A stretch of DNA of 45,236 nucleotides, from NCBI GenBank assembly GCA_964392365.1, contig CAYMPH010000025.1:1-45236 (forward strand), read 5' to 3'. This stretch comes from CAYMPH01 sp964392365. GTDB taxonomy: Bacteria > Spirochaetota > UBA4802 > UBA5550. Under the pieces are notes generated by a model that made no database searches, was not told the DNA's origin, and saw only the letters and a program-made list of their open reading frames with translations. Below are positions 42,149-45,236 of this stretch, one piece after another. The position numbers and the translations under genes are program-made. The first letter of the stretch is position 1; the number at the start of each line of letters is the position of its first letter.

Positions 42149-43996
42149 TCAGCTTCCGACAATATCTTCAAATAAAGAAATTAAAGCGTCATTTTTTCTG
42201 GCTGTTTTTAAAATATCGTCGAGATTGTCTTTATGCACAATAGCATAATTCGGAGATATCCTTTCAATCATGCCTGCTTTGCTTTTGCTGTATTGAATTT
42301 CATCGAGGAAAGTCGGGTGGTTAGTGTGCATCAGAATTACATCTGTAATTTTTATTTTTATTGCCTGATTTGACCATTCTGTTAGCAGAAAATTTAAATT
42401 TTGAGGCATTTCATTTTTTGAATAGGTTTCAAGAACTTCAAGAAATCTTTTAAGATTCATGCCTCTTTTATATGCTCTTATAATTGATGACTTGCTAATT
42501 GCGGTATTAAGTATTACATCATCTTTTGTAATATCAGTATGAGATATAATATGGTATAATGCAGATGATGATAATTCCTTGACCGGTATATGCAGCGTAA
42601 AATCAGGATTAATATAGATTGATTTTTTTTTCGGAATATCATCATCACTGGAATCATCTTTTCCTGATATCGTATTGCCTATCTCTGAAAATGAAGCAAT
42701 TCCGCTCTTAATTTCAATTATTCCAAATAAAGTGAGAAAATTTAATATAGCAGAGGTTCTGTTTTTTATTTCATCTCTTGCAAGTAATACATCGTTGATA
42801 GATTTTTTTAATGCTTCTTCAATCATATGTGTCTGCAGCAGGAAGCTGTAAAGATTAATATGGCCGGATTCAATTGAATTGAAAAGCTCAATCCCGAGAA
42901 AAATTGATGAACTGTCTGAAATGCCGAATGGATTCTGAAAGTATTTATCTTCTTTTGATGCGGTATCCATATTCTTTATTATCCTGTGAACAAGCTTTTC
43001 AGGCTGATCGAGTTCTTTCTGGATATTCGATAAGGAAACTGCAGCAATGTCTTTCTGCTGTCTGAGACAATGCAGTCTGTTTAAAATGAATAAAGGCATA
43101 TCAGTTGCTTTTTCTTCTTCAACTGTATCACCTGAATACTCGTGAAGATCAATCAATGAGTCGGTTATTCTTCTTCTGTCGATTTTTCTAAACTCGTTTT
43201 GTTTGGTTAAAAAAAGTCCGAATGAGGAGATTACATCGTAGGCATTAAGAATATTTAATAGTATAGAATACCTGTTATTGACTGAATGTTCTTTTTTATG
43301 CGATGGTTTTAATGTTTCAGCAGCAGAACATGCCATATCAGGATTTATTGCGAATAATGTGCAGAACGATTCACTGATATTATGCATGATTTTTATTACA
43401 TTTTTTCCTGCAAGTGAAAGAATTGTTTTTGTTAAAAAAGGTTCTTTGAACTCCAGTTCTATTTCCTCTAAAGAAGCTATCCCGCCTAGCGAAACGATAT
43501 ATCTGATAAGCTTAACTGATGTCTCATCTATAAGATGCTTTGAGAATTTAGGATCCGGTTTGTTTAAAAGAAGATTTTCTTTAATATTTCCGTAGATTTC
43601 CTTGATTCCAGGCGATTCATAAATGTTTAATATTTTAGATATTTCATAAATACCGTAAATTTTATCCATTTTATTGTTTAAAAGCTGCCTGTTTTTTGTT
43701 GTATAGGCAAGTATAAGTGTATTTAATTTTATGGATATTTTATCTATTTCCTGAACAGTAATTCCGGTTTCTTTTTCAATTGCTCCGAAGGTTATTCCGT
43801 CATCCCCTGTGTAAACCAGCCTTAACATTCTTAATTCGTTAATGGAAAGGGTCTTTAACACTTTATCAATTCCGCTGAAGCTTGAAAGTGCCGGCAGAAT
43901 ATTCTTCGAAGACGGTTTTTTGATGTTTAATATCGTCCCGATATCGGTTAATTTTTCCTGGGAGGTTTTTTCTATTATTTCTGGGATGTATTTCAT
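42149..43996 (-). CDS. XPB N-terminal-domain-like (helicase-associated) protein without helicase part
   Basis: The 615-residue protein lacks Walker and DEAD motifs but its last 160 residues (KKSIYINPDFTLHIPVKEL, then DVILNTAISKSSIIRAYKR, LEVLETYSKNEMPQNLNFLL and YAIVHKDNLDDIL) fit the Helicase_C_3/XPB N-terminal domain pattern. The first part is a chain of winged-helix-like segments (INELRMLRLVYTGDDGITFG; LEEIELEFKEPFLTKTIL). In other bacteria such proteins are encoded near an XPB-type repair helicase; none is in this window. I chose the ATG at 43996; the GTG at 44014 is also open and neither has a clear ribosome binding site. DNA-repair linkage is inference from the family. Confidence 0.7.
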   Translation of the reverse strand: MKYIPEIIEKTSQEKLTDIGTILNIKKPSSKNILPALSSFSGIDKVLKTLSINELRMLRLVYTGDDGITFGAIEKETGITVQEIDKISIKLNTLILAYTTKNRQLLNNKMDKIYGIYEISKILNIYESPGIKEIYGNIKENLLLNKPDPKFSKHLIDETSVKLIRYIVSLGGIASLEEIELEFKEPFLTKTILSLAGKNVIKIMHNISESFCTLFAINPDMACSAAETLKPSHKKEHSVNNRYSILLNILNAYDVISSFGLFLTKQNEFRKIDRRRITDSLIDLHEYSGDTVEEEKATDMPLFILNRLHCLRQQKDIAAVSLSNIQKELDQPEKLVHRIIKNMDTASKEDKYFQNPFGISDSSSIFLGIELFNSIESGHINLYSFLLQTHMIEEALKKSINDVLLARDEIKNRTSAILNFLTLFGIIEIKSGIASFSEIGNTISGKDDSSDDDIPKKKSIYINPDFTLHIPVKELSSSALYHIISHTDITKDDVILNTAISKSSIIRAYKRGMNLKRFLEVLETYSKNEMPQNLNFLLTEWSNQAIKIKITDVILMHTNHPTFLDEIQYSKSKAGMIERISPNYAIVHKDNLDDILKTARKNDALISLFEDIVGS

Positions 43997-44146
43997 ATAA
44001 AAAATTGTGGACACTTAATTTAAGCTATTTTATAAAGGTCCAATTAATAATGCAATCAGTTTTTATTATTTTATGCATAAATTTTAAAAAATAGTTAAAT
44101 TCTATTTTTGCAGACAATGATCATTCTTAAAAAAAAATGAAATACT

Positions 44147-44175
44147 TTGGCAAAATCTCTTTATCTGTATAAACT
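44147..44175 (+). promoter_or_regulatory. Probable promoter of lepB
   Basis: TTGGCA (44147-44152) and TAAACT (44170-44175) are 17 bases apart, about 50 bases before the lepB start; an overlapping TATAAA at 44168 is an alternative -10. The rest of the divergent gap 44015-44227 is AT-rich. Confidence 0.45.
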
Positions 44176-44227
44176 TCCTTTATGCATGAATTTTACTCTG
44201 TATTTATAATACCAAAAGGAGCTATTA

Positions 44228-45236
44228 ATGATTCAATTTTTAAAATTTAATGAAGATATTTCCAGCGTTAAGGAATATAAGCTTATAACAGGAAGAGATA
44301 AAAACATTTACTTTCTGAAAAGAGCCGGTCTTGTTGTGCTTTTCATATATTCTACAGTTTTTCTTGCTGTGGCGCTTCCATTTGTAAAGACTCCGTTTAT
44401 GCCGATTTATTTTTTCGGTGCACTTGCAACATCAATTTTAATTTTGAGATTTGCGAATAATATTATAATGAATTTCCGATATAATTCCGGAAGCATTAAG
44501 TTTTCTGCTGAAGGAGTTGGTGTAACTGATAAAGAGAAAACCCTTAATACACCTGTATCAGACATAAAATTTTTTGAAGTTAATATTTTAGGTAATCTTG
44601 TTATTAGAACAAAAGATCTTAATATAAGTTTTCCGCTTGGACTTTTGATTCAGAGTGACAGGGAAGCAATTATTGACGGATTAAAGGATTTGTCTCCTAA
44701 AAGAACAGCTTTATTGTTCAAAATATGGGAATTTATCGATGCAGTAGTTGTTGCTTTGGTTCTTGCTGTTCATATAATTCAGTATATTGTTCAGGCTTAT
44801 TTTATTCCAACCGGTTCAATGATGGACACTCTGCTTGTAGGAGATCATCTTTTTGTTGAAAAAATTACATACGGGCCTATAATTCCAAAAATGATTGGAA
44901 TGGAGAAACCGGTTCATCTTGATTTTCTCGGCATCAGAAAAGTTCAAAAGGGCGATGTTGTTATATTCAGGCCGCCTCACGAGGAAGATAAGGACTACAT
45001 TAAAAGATGCATTGCAGTTCCAGGGGACAGATTTGATATAAAAGACGGTTATGTTTTTATCAACGATAAGAAAATTGATGAGCCGTATGTAAAGGGGAAA
45101 ACCGAATATGATTATTTCGGACTCAGAGCCAAGCATGATATAACCGGAACTGTTCCTGATGGAAAGGTTGTAGTTCTAGGGGATAACAGGGAGAATTCCC
45201 AGGATGGAAGATATTTCGGCTATCTTGATATTGACA
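44228..45236 (+). CDS. lepB: Signal peptidase I with an N-terminal membrane/PH-like extension, cut at the right edge
   Basis: The frame is open to the window end (336 residues seen; the C-terminus is missing). The catalytic part holds FIPTGSMMDTLLVGDH with nucleophile Ser197, DYIKRCIAVPGD with general-base Lys259 and GDNRENSQDGRYFGYLDI near 318-335, so it cuts signal peptides at the outer face of the inner membrane. Before its anchor helix (about 168-190) lie two extra helices (33-52, 60-83) and a beta-rich domain of about 80 residues (85-160) that looks like a bacterial PH-like domain. Usual enzymes have one or two anchor helices and no such domain. The ATG follows AAAAGGAGC. Confidence 0.93.
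   Translation, partial: MIQFLKFNEDISSVKEYKLITGRDKNIYFLKRAGLVVLFIYSTVFLAVALPFVKTPFMPIYFFGALATSILILRFANNIIMNFRYNSGSIKFSAEGVGVTDKEKTLNTPVSDIKFFEVNILGNLVIRTKDLNISFPLGLLIQSDREAIIDGLKDLSPKRTALLFKIWEFIDAVVVALVLAVHIIQYIVQAYFIPTGSMMDTLLVGDHLFVEKITYGPIIPKMIGMEKPVHLDFLGIRKVQKGDVVIFRPPHEEDKDYIKRCIAVPGDRFDIKDGYVFINDKKIDEPYVKGKTEYDYFGLRAKHDITGTVPDGKVVVLGDNRENSQDGRYFGYLDID

Noticed and set aside
44816..45136. Minus-strand frame in the last kilobase
   Set aside because: It is antisense to the catalytic domain of signal peptidase I, whose Ser, Lys and GDNR motifs are clearly encoded on the plus strand.

Overview
The window looks like chromosomal DNA of an AT-rich, didermic, flagellated bacterium, most probably a spirochaete (inference). 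Outer-membrane life is indicated by lnt, a lipoprotein and a PorV/UPF0164-like barrel. Motility is indicated by fliD with a 676-residue product and by a large TPR membrane protein whose layout resembles the spirochaetal periplasmic flagellar collar protein FlcA. A free-standing XPB-N-terminal-type protein and a PP2C/SpoIIE phosphatase with a membrane N-terminus also fit. Nothing looks like a prophage, plasmid, CRISPR array or complete insertion sequence.

Layout. 1-4762: rny (cut by the window edge), ymdB-like phosphodiesterase, dxs and tlyA, all on the plus strand. 4763-5052: a MITE-like repeat and a promoter. 5053-10424: a long plus-strand run with a secreted FlgD-Ig-like protein, an outer-membrane barrel, folP, cdaA, cdaR, pdxJ, a small membrane protein and a lipoprotein. 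10425-10866: a small membrane protein and two tRNA genes (elongator Met, initiator Met) on the minus strand. 11019-13603: a patatin-like phospholipase overlapping lnt. 13687-18744: an acyl-CoA energy module with a CoA-transferase/GNAT fusion, a fused ADP-forming acyl-CoA synthetase and a DRTGG/BioD-like protein, closed by a clear terminator. 18804-22061, minus: a membrane metallophosphoesterase and a second, split ADP-forming acyl-CoA synthetase. 22335-26775: fliD, an unrecognised gene with a near-ideal ribosome binding site, and argH.

26807-31033 (minus) holds a membrane adenylate/guanylate cyclase, a radical SAM protein and a secreted protein with two glycogen-binding-like domains. The radical SAM gene is bracketed by related direct repeats of about 150 bp, and a further repeat-rich stretch with a long hairpin lies at 29898-30171. 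31348-36096 holds the TPR membrane protein and a rare-looking RsmG-SpoU double rRNA/tRNA methyltransferase. Then follow apt, a PDE-like HD phosphohydrolase, a SpoIIE-type phosphatase, an MFS transporter, a coiled-coil protein with 21-residue repeats and its small partner, an XPB-N-terminal-like protein, and signal peptidase I (cut by the right edge) with an unusual N-terminal extension.

Shared themes: nucleotide second messengers (cdaA/cdaR for c-di-AMP; cyclase and PDE-like HD protein for cyclic mononucleotides), envelope lipoprotein maturation and export (lnt, lepB, OM barrel), substrate-level ATP formation from acyl-CoA, and flagellar assembly. No complete undescribed system can be proven from sequence alone. 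The best candidates are the acyl-CoA operon with separated regulatory domains, the repeat family around the radical SAM gene, the RsmG-SpoU fusion and the FlcA-like protein.
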